In this document: piece after piece, positions 27,614-36,226 of the stretch | Layout: each line of letters opens with the position of its first letter | How positions within the stretch are numbered: position 1 is the stretch's first letter | Origin: Caldanaerovirga acetigignens | Lineage (GTDB): Bacteria; Bacillota; Thermosediminibacteria; Thermosediminibacterales; Thermosediminibacteraceae | Assembly (NCBI RefSeq): GCF_900142995.1 | Contig: NZ_FRCR01000010.1 | Span: 1 to 64,000, forward strand | Length of the DNA: 64,000 nucleotides | Direction: 5' to 3' | The notes under the pieces: model-generated | What the model saw: only the letters and a program-made list of their open reading frames with translations | What the model was told of the DNA's origin: nothing | Database searches by the model: none | Made by a program: the position numbers and the translations under genes

Positions 27614-30600
27614 CTAATTGCATTTTGAATAGCCGCAGGACCTGCAGACCACACACCCACCCTCGTGCTCGAGCAAGCTTTTGCACTCGGGACAAACAGC
27701 CTTACTTCCTTTCTCCATGCCCTTTTCGCTTGATGAAGAGTCCAGAGTCATCGCCGTATCGGAAGACTCGTATATTTTCTTTAAGTATTCCACGCCATTA
27801 CTGCTTTCTTCGCAACCTTCGCCGATATGCCTCTCTATTGCCCTCGCTATGGCATCCGGACAAGACAGCACCTTGATGTCCTTATTGTTTGCCATCTGCC
27901 TCAGTGTCGAGTGACAGCGTATTCCTTTCAGCTGTTCCACAATGGACTTTACATCTATGCCGGAACGAAGCGCCAGCGATATAAGGCGACTCGTGGCTTC
28001 CGACTGGGACGGACATCCGCCGGCTCTTCCCAGGTTTGTGAATACCTCGCATATTCCATGTTCATCGGAATTTACCGTTATATAAAGGTTGCCGCACCCT
28101 ATCTTGACCTTTTCGGTGCTGCCGTAGGTTATGCTGGGCCTCGGCCTTGGTTTTATCCTTTGCGGCACCGCTTCGCAGGAACAGGTACTTTCAGTGAGAT
28201 CCTCGCTTTGCCCGGTGCCCTTTTTGAGCACCTGTTCCTCGCGGCTCCCGTCTCTGTAAACCGTTACTCCCTTGCAGCCCAGCTCGTAGGCGAGAAGATA
28301 TACCTTTTTGACATCTTCGCGGGTGGCGCTGTTTGGGAAGTTTACCGTCTTTGACACCGCATTGTCGGTGTATTTTTGGAAAGCTGCCTGTATCCTCACG
28401 TGCCATTCCGGCGATACTTCGTGAGCCGTTACAAAAACGCGTTTAATGTCTTCCGGTATCCCCGGGATACCTTTAAGCGAACCTTTCTCGAGAACCTCTT
28501 CCATAAGTTCCTTGCTGTAAAGTCCTCTCTTTTTCATCTCCTCTTCGAAAAGCGGATAAACTTCGATAAGACGCTGCCTGTCGAGGACGTTCCGCTCGAA
28601 AGCCAGGGCAAACACCGGCTCTATGCCGCTGGAGCACCCTGCTATAATGCTGATAGAGCCGGTAGGGGCAATGGTGGTCACCGTCGCATTCCTTATTGGA
28701 TTTGCCCCGGGAACGTCATACACGCTTCCTGCAAAATTCGGGAAGGCTCCCCTTGTTTTTGCAAGCTCCCGTGAGGCTTTTCTTGCCTCCTGCTGTATGA
28801 AGCCCATTATATCTTCTGCAATTTTCAAGGCTTCTTCGGAATCGTAAGGGATGCCAAGCTTTATAAGCATGTCGGCAAATCCCATCACTCCGAGGCCTAT
28901 CTTGCGGTTGGCCTTGGTCATTCTTTCTATTTCCGGGAGCGGATACTTGTTTACGTCAATCACGTCGTCCAGGAAGCGGACGGCCGTATGGACGGCCTGT
29001 TTCAGCCTTTCGTAGTCTATTTCTTTATCTTTGACAAACTCCTTTAGGTTTATAGAACCCAAATTGCAATTGTGAACTATCATCCCCTCCGCGATGAGTG
29101 AATGAGTTACGGGTTCCGAAACATCATAAACGTATGCTCGACCTGCCGGGGTCACTGACTTTACCCGACTTCGTCTAGAATCTCTATATTTTCTCTTCTG
29201 ATTTTCTATCCACTTAAGTAATCTCTCCTGTTTGGCAGGATTTAAATGGAATCCGATGAGCCCGGCAAAACGCGTCAGACTTTCATCAGTAATTATAACA
29301 CAGCTCCATTCGCGCCCGTCTTTACAATGGTAAGTCTTGACGCAGGACTTAACACCCAGTCCGAGCAGCAACAGTTGAACATCGCCGGCAAGCTCCCTGG
29401 ATGCCGTTGTAAGAAAAACTTCAGCGCGAGAGGGGTTAACAGAACCTTCAGCTCCAAATAGCCCTTTCAAGAACTCAATCTGAACTTCTCTACAAGCCAT
29501 CATCACTGAATTGGGAACCCGCTTATTTTTCGACAAGGCAAATTCTAAACCACATCCTGTAAGGAATTTACGAACTCCCGCGTTGGTACATGCCACTGTC
29601 AGCGTACCATTGGCGGCTCGGCTTCCTGCCGGAATTCTTCCGTTCGATATGGAGTTAATCAAACGAGCACAGAGTTCCTGATTATAAAATTTTCTTGCCT
29701 GTAAATCGATTTCTTTTTCGGGAAACGCCCCATCCGGGAGATATACATAATCATTTTCGGTTAGCAAGCCGGCTGGGACCCATCCGCGCTGGGTCAGTAT
29801 TTTATGGTCCGGCGTAACCCGCAACCGCTGTCCGTTGTGAAGCTCGACAGTTACTATATCCCTCTCACCTATAGGAATGACGGTGGCAGGTCGGAGGATA
29901 ATTCCAGTTTCGTTCGTAAAGAGCCCGTCAGTATAGACCCAAACCTGTTCACCCCGGCTCTGTCTCATATAGGCCTCTTCAACAGTCTCCCAACCTTTAT
30001 CCGTCATAATTCGGGTATCTGCCGCGAAACACGATTCGTACGGCAGAAGAGGTTGCTCGCCACAATCCAACGAGATGAAGCCGTTAGTGATCCACGTTAA
30101 CGTCTCGGGTTCAGTAACATCAAAAACCTCTTCCCGCCCTATGAATTTTATTGACTCAATTTCATCCTCAAATACTGCCGGAAGTTCGACATCATCGATT
30201 TTACAAAGCTTACCGGAGCGCATTTCAAAAAATTTCAATGTTTTTTCAGTCGAACAAAACCCTATCTCACTCATGAAGCGGCTGCTGAGAGAAGGTGGAA
30301 TGCGAATTTCGTAGTATTCTCCAAACGCATAGGCACGCTCGTTACCGGAGCTGTCGCAATAAGTACCGAACCCCACCGCCCTTTCTCGGACCTGCTGCCT
30401 TATCTTGGCCATTATCCCGAAACCCTGAAGTAAAAGCTGGATTTCCCGCAGTAGTTCCTTGGAGGCTGAAGAGGCCCTTATACCCCCGTCAGCATCTATT
30501 GAACCGGAGCAAGAAAAGAAGGCAGACAGAAAAGCGGCGACAACGGATTTTTGAGCCCGAAAAATGGCTTTCGGCACCCTACGATATCGGGAACGGCCGG

Positions 30601-31999
30601 GTATAGCCCCAAAGGCTTTCCAAACCCGCCTGATGCTCTTCGGCAGTTCAAGAATCGTAGTTTTACCCCGCATTCTTAGTCGATATTGTACATGCCACGA
30701 ATCAAGAATATCCCTGGTTCGCTGTAAAAGTTCTGCCTCGTTCTGACCGAAATACAGGGCGCTCGTACTGCTGTAGTATCCGCTGCCCACTAACATACCA
30801 AGGAGGAACCCGTACTCCTCATTAAACTCAAGAGGCAACAGCCAGCCGGTCCGCTGTCTGAGATTAATTACTTCGAATGCCCTCGGTAATAACCTGTTCT
30901 CGGGGAAAGCAAAGCCGCTCTGTAACCTAACCCTATCTCCTGGCTTCAGCTCTCCTATGGACACCCACTTACCATCTGAAGTCTGGAGTTTGTGGTCTTT
31001 AGTCGCCTTTAAGCAATATCCTCCTTTAGTAACAACCTCGAAAATATCCTGGATTCCGTTATTATAAACTGCCGTAATGGGCTTGAGTCCTTGAGGAGTT
31101 ACTATTCTGTCACCTACTTTGAGTTCGGAAGCCGGAACAAGGCCGCATTCGGTAGCCACCAGCGTATCACCGGTCACGCACGGGTTCGTGCTTTCTATCT
31201 GGCCCACGTGAGGAGTTGGATTTGCGGCGTTTATCCGGTCTATAAAAACCACACCCGGCTCGCCGTTTTTCCACGCCATCTCTACTATGAGGTCGAAGAC
31301 TTCCCTTGCCTTCAGCTTGCCCGTGACCTTTCCGGTGTTGGGGTCCACCAGCTCGTAAGTGTCGTCGTTTTTTAAGGCCTCCATGAACTTATCGGTAACA
31401 GCAACACTTATGTTAAAATTGGTAAGTTCCCTGTCGTCTTCCTTACAGCGGATGAACTCCAGAATATCAGGGTGGTCCACCCTGAGGATCCCCATGTTAG
31501 CTCCTCTGCGACGGCCTCCCTGCTTTACCGCTTCCGTAGCCGCATTGAACACCTTCATGAAGGATACCGGCCCCGATGCTTCCCCGCCCGTCGAACGAAC
31601 CAAGGCACCTTTGGGCCTAAGCCTGGAAAAAGACATTCCTGTTCCCCCACCGCTTTTATGGATGAGAGCCGCATTTTTAATGGCATCGAAGATGCCCTCC
31701 ATGGAATCTTCCACAGGCAGCACAAAACACGCCGAAAGCTGTCCCAGCTCCCTTCCCGCATTCATGAGGGTCGGAGAATTGGGAAGAAATTTTAGCTCAG
31801 CCATTAAATCGTAAAATTTTTCGGCCCAGTATTCAGGGTCGCCCCCGTAGTTTTTCTCGGCTTCCGCTACCGCCCTCGCTACCCTTTCTATCATGTCCTC
31901 GGGAGTTTCCGTTATATTCCCTTCTTCGTTCTTTGCAAGATACCGTTTTTTAAGCACCACTTTGGCGTTTTCGGAAAGATTTATTTTCTTTTGCTTCAC
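27614..31999 (-). CDS. nrdJ: Adenosylcobalamin-dependent class II ribonucleotide reductase with two inteins
   Basis: Reduces ribonucleotides to deoxyribonucleotides using a B12-derived radical. Exteins: N-terminal catalytic part ([20 protein letters not shown]), the active-site segment [20 protein letters not shown] split by two inteins, a TSCPD domain ([20 protein letters not shown]) and a C-terminal zinc ribbon ([21 protein letters not shown]). After splicing it would be about 770 residues. GTG 31999 is chosen as start because GAGGTG lies just upstream. The frame is open to 32047, but that overlaps the predicted -10 box. The gene is long because of the inteins, not because of a fusion. Confidence 0.96.
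   Translation of the reverse strand: [1461 protein letters not shown]
29069..30031 (-). other. Intein 2 of NrdJ (321 residues)
   Basis: Begins with Cys in [19 protein letters not shown] and ends with the canonical MIVHN before the +1 Cys of CNLGSINL. Block B is [12 protein letters not shown] with the Thr-x2-His pair; block F is [18 protein letters not shown]-like block E ([12 protein letters not shown]) is present, but the partner block C is not clear, so the endonuclease is probably inactive. All residues needed for splicing are visible. Confidence 0.93.
30065..31180 (-). other. Intein 1 of NrdJ (372 residues), atypical Leu-Asp C-terminus
   Basis: Begins with Cys in [20 protein letters not shown], block B is [15 protein letters not shown], and the end is [21 protein letters not shown] before +1 Cys (CGEQP). 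The C-terminal residue is Asp instead of Asn, and Leu replaces the penultimate His. Inteins with C-terminal Asp or Gln have been described as able to splice. Both LAGLIDADG blocks ([11 protein letters not shown] and [12 protein letters not shown]) have Ser where the catalytic Asp is expected, so the endonuclease looks dead. Confidence 0.9.
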
Positions 32000-32036
32000 C
32001 TTTTCACCTCGCTTTATGAAAACCATGTACAAGTCC

Positions 32037-32066
32037 ATTATAGGCATAATGGTGACTTTTTTTCAA
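32037..32066 (-). promoter_or_regulatory. Promoter of nrdJ
   Basis: TTGAAA (32061-32066), 18 bp, TATAAT (32037-32042) on the minus strand. Transcription would start near 32030, which supports the GTG 31999 start of nrdJ. Confidence 0.65.
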
Positions 32067-32161
32067 AAACAAATTGAGACAGGTTTTTGATAAATTGCTC
32101 TTCCATTTTAATTCGTTACGAGTCCAATCTATCAATTGCTGACTTTTATCTGCGGGGCAAT

Positions 32162-32184
32162 AAAAAAAGCGGCTTTTGACCGCT
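32162..32184 (-). terminator. Terminator after the Fur-family gene
   Basis: AGCGG-N7-CCGCT hairpin on the minus strand followed by a seven-T run, ten bp after the stop. Confidence 0.8.
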
Positions 32185-32193
32185 CGAAAACTT

Positions 32194-32607
32194 CTAATTG
32201 TTCTTTTTGCTGCATTCCCCGCATAATCCGTAAAACTCCGTCCTATGGTAGAAAACCTCCCATCCGTTTTTCGCAGACACTTCCTCGTCTATTTTTCGGT
32301 TCACATCAATACCTTCCACATCGAAAACCCGACCGCATCTCAAGCATACAAAATGATAGTGATTTTCAGGATTTCCGTCATACCTGCTGCACTTTTCGCC
32401 GCAATTTAATTCCATTATCTTCCCCATTTCTTTGAGCACCGACAGGTTCCTGTACACTGTCCCTAGGCTGATGTTTGGTATTTTTTTTCTGACCTTCTCG
32501 TATATCCAATCGGCTGTGGGATGAGTCTTCGTGCTTTTAAGAACTTCCAGGATAATCGCCCTTTGCTTGCTATTTCTCAATGGCCTTTTTTGCTCTTTGC
32601 CCTGCAT
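32194..32607 (-). CDS. Fur-family transcriptional regulator (PerR-like)
   Basis: 137 residues: winged helix (THPTADWIYEKVRKKIPNISLGTVYRNLSVL) then the metal-binding dimerisation domain with HYHFVCLRCGRVFD and a C-terminal CGEC pair. The four cysteines (two CxxC) form the structural zinc site of PerR/Fur. The order of metal ligands resembles PerR (peroxide sensing) more than Fur, but this is not decisive. It is co-transcribed with a small rubredoxin-like gene, which points to redox or peroxide control. Confidence 0.9.
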   Translation of the reverse strand: MQGKEQKRPLRNSKQRAIILEVLKSTKTHPTADWIYEKVRKKIPNISLGTVYRNLSVLKEMGKIMELNCGEKCSRYDGNPENHYHFVCLRCGRVFDVEGIDVNRKIDEEVSAKNGWEVFYHRTEFYGLCGECSKKNN

Positions 32608-32613
32608 TTTATT

Positions 32614-32739
32614 TCATTTTTCCTCCTTGGGATCTTCAACCTTTACAAAAGTATCCTTTGCTTCGCACTGCGGGCATTTTTTCGGTTTGCAGCGGCCTTC
32701 TTTTTCGCACCCGCAAATGCTGCATTTCCAAACGGCCAT
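32614..32739 (-). CDS. RCKP-type rubredoxin-like mini-protein
   Basis: 41 residues: MAVWKCSICGC at the start, then GRCKPKKCPQCEAKDTF. The two C-x2-C pairs (CSIC, CPQC) match a rubredoxin knuckle, with the RCKP segment typical of this small subtype that accompanies rubrerythrin and Fur-family genes in anaerobes. AGGAGG lies eight bases before the ATG. It ends seven bases before the Fur-family start. Probable iron- or zinc-binding electron-transfer or sensor protein; function inferred. Confidence 0.8.
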   Translation of the reverse strand: MAVWKCSICGCEKEGRCKPKKCPQCEAKDTFVKVEDPKEEK

Positions 32740-32858
32740 ATTTCACACCTCCTCAATAAACTAGTAACTATTATTATTTCCGTTACAGCAAAACTATATA
32801 ACAACTCCTAAAGAAAGTCAATAATCGAATATTTTATCGCCATTTTTATTTTTCCCAG

Positions 32859-32887
32859 TTGACGTAACGAAATTATCGTTGTATAAT
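32859..32887 (+). promoter_or_regulatory. Strong promoter of the 37-residue peptide gene
   Basis: Plus strand TTGACG (32859-32864), 17 bp, TATAAT (32882-32887). An inverted repeat GTTGTA-N8-TACAAC brackets the -10 box, and a palindrome TTGTATACAA follows (32903-32912). Both are candidate operator sites. Confidence 0.75.
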
Positions 32888-32935
32888 AGATTACAACAAT
32901 ACTTGTATACAATTATTCATTTGGGGGTGTATCCA

Positions 32936-33049
32936 ATGAAACCCTGCAAAAAAATGATGATGTTTGCCGACAACATAGAAGATGCGGAAAAGATAATGGA
33001 GGAATTCCTGGAAGACTTGCTCTTTGATTCGGCATACATGGAATATTGA
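32936..33049 (+). CDS. 37-residue acidic Met-rich peptide of unknown function
   Basis: The ORF begins MKPCKKMMMF and continues as an amphipathic, acidic helix (IEDAEKIMEEFLEDLLF). Start ATG 32936 has GGGGGT eight bases upstream and a consensus sigma-A promoter with palindromes 50 bp upstream. These signals make it more than a random ORF. No family recognised. The neighbours are the rubredoxin/Fur pair (divergent) and patatin (convergent, 4 bp away). Confidence 0.6.
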   Translation: MKPCKKMMMFADNIEDAEKIMEEFLEDLLFDSAYMEY

Positions 33050-33053
33050 TTTT

Positions 33054-33953
33054 TTAACTGTTAAGATACTCTTCTATCTTTTTCATTTTTCGTTTTGCGA
33101 ATTCTTCCCCCAATTTTATCAGCTCTGGAATCATGTAAAAGTCATCGTAACCTATACCCTGCACTTCTGGATAAAGGTAAAGGGCAGGGTAATCTTTGTG
33201 GATGCAATAATCGATTTCGGCGCCCATAATGTCAACAGAAGCCATAAGCACATCTATTATGGAATTTATCTTTCGCTTTCCTTTGCTTTTTGCTAAATCC
33301 ACGGCCACGACTTTCGCAGCCCCCTGGTGAAAGGCCACGTCAACCGGTACGTTATTTTTAACGCCACCATCTACAAGCTTCCTGCTTTTTATCCTTTTAG
33401 GGACAAAAATCCCGGGAAGAGATATGCTAGCCCTTACGGCACTTGATACCGGAACGTCGCTTATAAAAACGGTATTTCTCAATCCCTCTCGAGGGATATT
33501 TTTTTGCGGGCAAAACACCACCGTCTCTGAGCTTTCCACATCCACGCTGACCACAGAAAGCGGAATCTTAAGTTCATCAAAAGTTTTCCCAGTAAAAAGG
33601 TCGTCCAGCCAATGCTCGATTTTGTCTCCCTTAAACAACCCATCGGGCCATTTCGATAAAGCGGTCGGCTTGCTCAGCCAAAAACGGTATAAAAAGGCCA
33701 GTATCGTAGCCAGCGGAAAAGCCGGGTCCAAGACTTTCCAGGGTTTTAAGCATTTTACTTCCTTCGCAAACCAATCTATATTCACTCCGCAGGCGTAAAA
33801 CGCCGCCGCTATACTGCCCGCGCTGGTCCCGGCAACAATTTCAGGATATATCCCGCTTTCTTGGAGTGCTTTTAATACCCCAAGGTGCACCGCCCCCCTG
33901 AATCCCCCTCCACTTAGAACTAAGCCGAACCGGTACTTCTTAGTTTTTTCCAT
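33054..33953 (-). CDS. Patatin-like phospholipase (RssA/YlbK type)
   Basis: Serine-aspartate hydrolase of the patatin family. Seen: the oxyanion-hole glycine motif LVLSGGGFRGAVHLG (residues about 11-25), the nucleophile elbow GTSAGS, and the catalytic Asp in DGGVKNNVPVD. ATG 33953 is chosen because GGAGG lies eight bases upstream. No signal peptide is apparent, so it is probably cytoplasmic, acting on membrane lipids. Substrate unknown. Confidence 0.92.
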   Translation of the reverse strand: MEKTKKYRFGLVLSGGGFRGAVHLGVLKALQESGIYPEIVAGTSAGSIAAAFYACGVNIDWFAKEVKCLKPWKVLDPAFPLATILAFLYRFWLSKPTALSKWPDGLFKGDKIEHWLDDLFTGKTFDELKIPLSVVSVDVESSETVVFCPQKNIPREGLRNTVFISDVPVSSAVRASISLPGIFVPKRIKSRKLVDGGVKNNVPVDVAFHQGAAKVVAVDLAKSKGKRKINSIIDVLMASVDIMGAEIDYCIHKDYPALYLYPEVQGIGYDDFYMIPELIKLGEEFAKRKMKKIEEYLNS

Positions 33954-34054
33954 CTTCCTAACCTCCATTAAAATTTTCTACCAAAACCGAAACAGCTTCC
34001 TAAAATATATTTAATGATAAAAACCCGATAATTGTGTTTACCTTAGCTCAAATA

Positions 34055-34090
34055 AAAACCCCCGCGGTTTAAACCGCGGGGGTTTTTTTT
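34055..34090. terminator. Strong bidirectional-type terminator after porB
   Basis: Perfect palindrome CCCCCGCGGTTT/AAACCGCGGGGG at 34059-34082, flanked by A and T runs. On the minus strand it follows porB. Confidence 0.9.
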
Positions 34091-35036
34091 ACCTCGGAGG
34101 AAGTTCAGGAGTCTCGCCGCAGCGCTCGAGGAGCGCCAGCCATCTGCTGTCCACTTCTTCCTGGATAGCCTTGATGAGGTGTTCGTTGCCGGGCTTGAAA
34201 AGGTGCCTGAACCTGCCCTGGGGTTTTAGGAACTCCTCTATCGGCACGTATTTTTTGGGCTTGTAATTCAGCTTCCACTTGCCGTTTTCAACTTCGAAAA
34301 GCGGCCAGAACCTGGTTTCTACAGCAAGTTTCGTTATTTCCACAATGTCTGGGGTGTTATAGCGCCATCCGCGCGGGCACGGTGAAAGCACGTTTATGAA
34401 AGCCGGACCTTCCACTTCCAGTGCTTTTTTGGCCTTCTTGTGGACATCCTGCCAGTTGTTTATCGCCGTCTGGGCGACATAGGGGATGTTGTGGGCCGCC
34501 ATTATAGCCGTCAGGTCCTTCCTTGGCTGTTGTTTGCCGGGGATCACTTTGCCCGCCGGGCTCGTGGTGGTATCGGCTCCTATTGGCGTAGCGCTGGAGC
34601 GCTGGATACCGGTATTCATGTAAGCTTCGTTGTCCAAACAAACGTAAACTATATTGTGGCCTCTTTCCATGGCACCTGAGAGGGATTGAAGCCCTATGTC
34701 GTAAGTTCCGCCGTCGCCGCCGAACGCTATGAATTTAAAATCTTCCTTCACCTTGCCCTTTTTCTTCAAAGCCCTGTATGCAGCTTCCACTCCGCTGACG
34801 GTCGCACCTGCGTTCTCAAAGGCATTGTGGATAAAGGAGCATTTCCAAGCGGTATAGGGATAAATGGTGCTGGCTACCTCCAGGCAGCCCGTCGCGCATC
34901 CCACTACCACGTTGGAGCCTTCCGCCGCATTTAATATCATCCTGACCGTTATGCCGTGGCCGCAACCGGCGCATAGCCTGTGGCCTCCAACGAATCTTTC
35001 TTCAACCTTGGAAAGTTCCTTCAAAGTCGCCATCAC
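34089..35036 (-). CDS. porB: Pyruvate:ferredoxin oxidoreductase beta subunit
   Basis: Thiamine-diphosphate-binding subunit of POR, which oxidises pyruvate to acetyl-CoA and CO2 while reducing ferredoxin. Features: the CAGCGHG motif near the N-terminus (cluster ligands), the ThDP motif GGDGGTYDIG continuing to DNEAYMNTG, and a further conserved Cys in LSPCPRGW. 315 residues. It follows porA by 8 bp and is the last of the four-gene operon porC-porD-porA-porB. Confidence 0.95.
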   Translation of the reverse strand: MMATLKELSKVEERFVGGHRLCAGCGHGITVRMILNAAEGSNVVVGCATGCLEVASTIYPYTAWKCSFIHNAFENAGATVSGVEAAYRALKKKGKVKEDFKFIAFGGDGGTYDIGLQSLSGAMERGHNIVYVCLDNEAYMNTGIQRSSATPIGADTTTSPAGKVIPGKQQPRKDLTAIMAAHNIPYVAQTAINNWQDVHKKAKKALEVEGPAFINVLSPCPRGWRYNTPDIVEITKLAVETRFWPLFEVENGKWKLNYKPKKYVPIEEFLKPQGRFRHLFKPGNEHLIKAIQEEVDSRWLALLERCGETPELPPR

Positions 35037-35044
35037 GACACCTC

Positions 35045-36226
35045 CTATTCTCTCAGACCCAGGTATTTTACGGTCTCGTCGACCCTGCCGGTCTTCCTGA
35101 TGTTCTCAAGGTCCTCGAAAACCTGCTGAACATGCTCGAGTCTCAGATCCCTGCCGCCCAGTCCGTATACGTAGTTTACCACCTTTATATCGTTCTTCAG
35201 ATCATATAGAGTATTGCGGATATCGGCAAACATGGGACCTCCACAGGTCGAAAAGGTTTCGGCTCTGTCCATAACGGCTACGGCCTTGACTGCTTTTAAG
35301 GCTTCGCGGATCTCTTCCTGGGGGAACGGCCTGTAGACTCTTGGCTTCAAGACTCCAGCTTTAATACCTTTGGCCCTTAGCTCGTCTGCCACTCCCTTTG
35401 CAGTTCCTGCCGCGGAATTGAGCACAACTACCGCCACATCGGCATCGTCTAATTTATACGACTCGATGAGACCGTATTCCCTTCCGGAAATTTTCGCAAA
35501 TTCTTTGCCTACTTCTTTTATTACTTCCTTTGCCGCCTTCATGGCTTCAACCTGCTGACGTTTGTGTTCGAAGTAAAAGTCGTACATGTCAAAGTTGCCC
35601 ATCGAAATGGGGTTTTGCGCATCCAGCAGGTAATCGTCCGGGACATAAGTTCCCACGAAATTTTTCACGGTCTCGTCATCTAATACCTCCAGCACGTCCA
35701 TGGCGTGGCTGGTGATAAAGCCGTCCATATTTACCATTACAGGCAGGCGCACATCCGGGTGCTCCGCTATGCGCACGGCCTGAATCATGTTGTCGTAAGC
35801 TTCCTGGGCGTTCTCGGAAAAGAGCTGTATTACCCCAGAATCCCTGAGTCCCATAGCGTCGCTGTGGTCGCAGTGGATGTTTATGGGACCGCTCAACGCT
35901 CGGTTTACCACCGGGAACACGATGGGAAGCCTCATGGAAGCGGCGATATAAACCACTTCGAACATAAGCGCAAGGCCCTGGCTGGAAGTGGCGGTCATGG
36001 CCCTTGCTCCGCCGGCTGCCGCACCTATAGCGGCACTCATTGCGCTGTGTTCGCTTTCGACAGCCACGAACTCGGTGTCAACTTCGCCGTTGGCTACAAA
36101 GGATGAAAAGATCTGCACGATTTCGGTCTGAGGTGTGATCGGATACGCAGCCACAACGTCTGGGTTTATTTGTTTCATCGCCTGTGCTACCGCTTCGTTT
36201 CCGGTAAGAGCCACCTTAGTTTTCAT
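35045..36226 (-). CDS. porA: Pyruvate:ferredoxin oxidoreductase alpha subunit
   Basis: 393 residues with the POR alpha N-terminus (TGNEAVAQAMKQINPDVVAAYPITPQTE), the FVAVESEHSAMSAAIGA segment that contacts ThDP, and the C-terminal transketolase-like domain (VAVMDRAETFSTCGGPMF). It overlaps porD by 11 bp. Four separate subunits is the archaeal/thermophile type, as opposed to the fused homodimeric enzyme of mesophilic clostridia. Confidence 0.95.
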   Translation of the reverse strand: MKTKVALTGNEAVAQAMKQINPDVVAAYPITPQTEIVQIFSSFVANGEVDTEFVAVESEHSAMSAAIGAAAGGARAMTATSSQGLALMFEVVYIAASMRLPIVFPVVNRALSGPINIHCDHSDAMGLRDSGVIQLFSENAQEAYDNMIQAVRIAEHPDVRLPVMVNMDGFITSHAMDVLEVLDDETVKNFVGTYVPDDYLLDAQNPISMGNFDMYDFYFEHKRQQVEAMKAAKEVIKEVGKEFAKISGREYGLIESYKLDDADVAVVVLNSAAGTAKGVADELRAKGIKAGVLKPRVYRPFPQEEIREALKAVKAVAVMDRAETFSTCGGPMFADIRNTLYDLKNDIKVVNYVYGLGGRDLRLEHVQQVFEDLENIRKTGRVDETVKYLGLRE

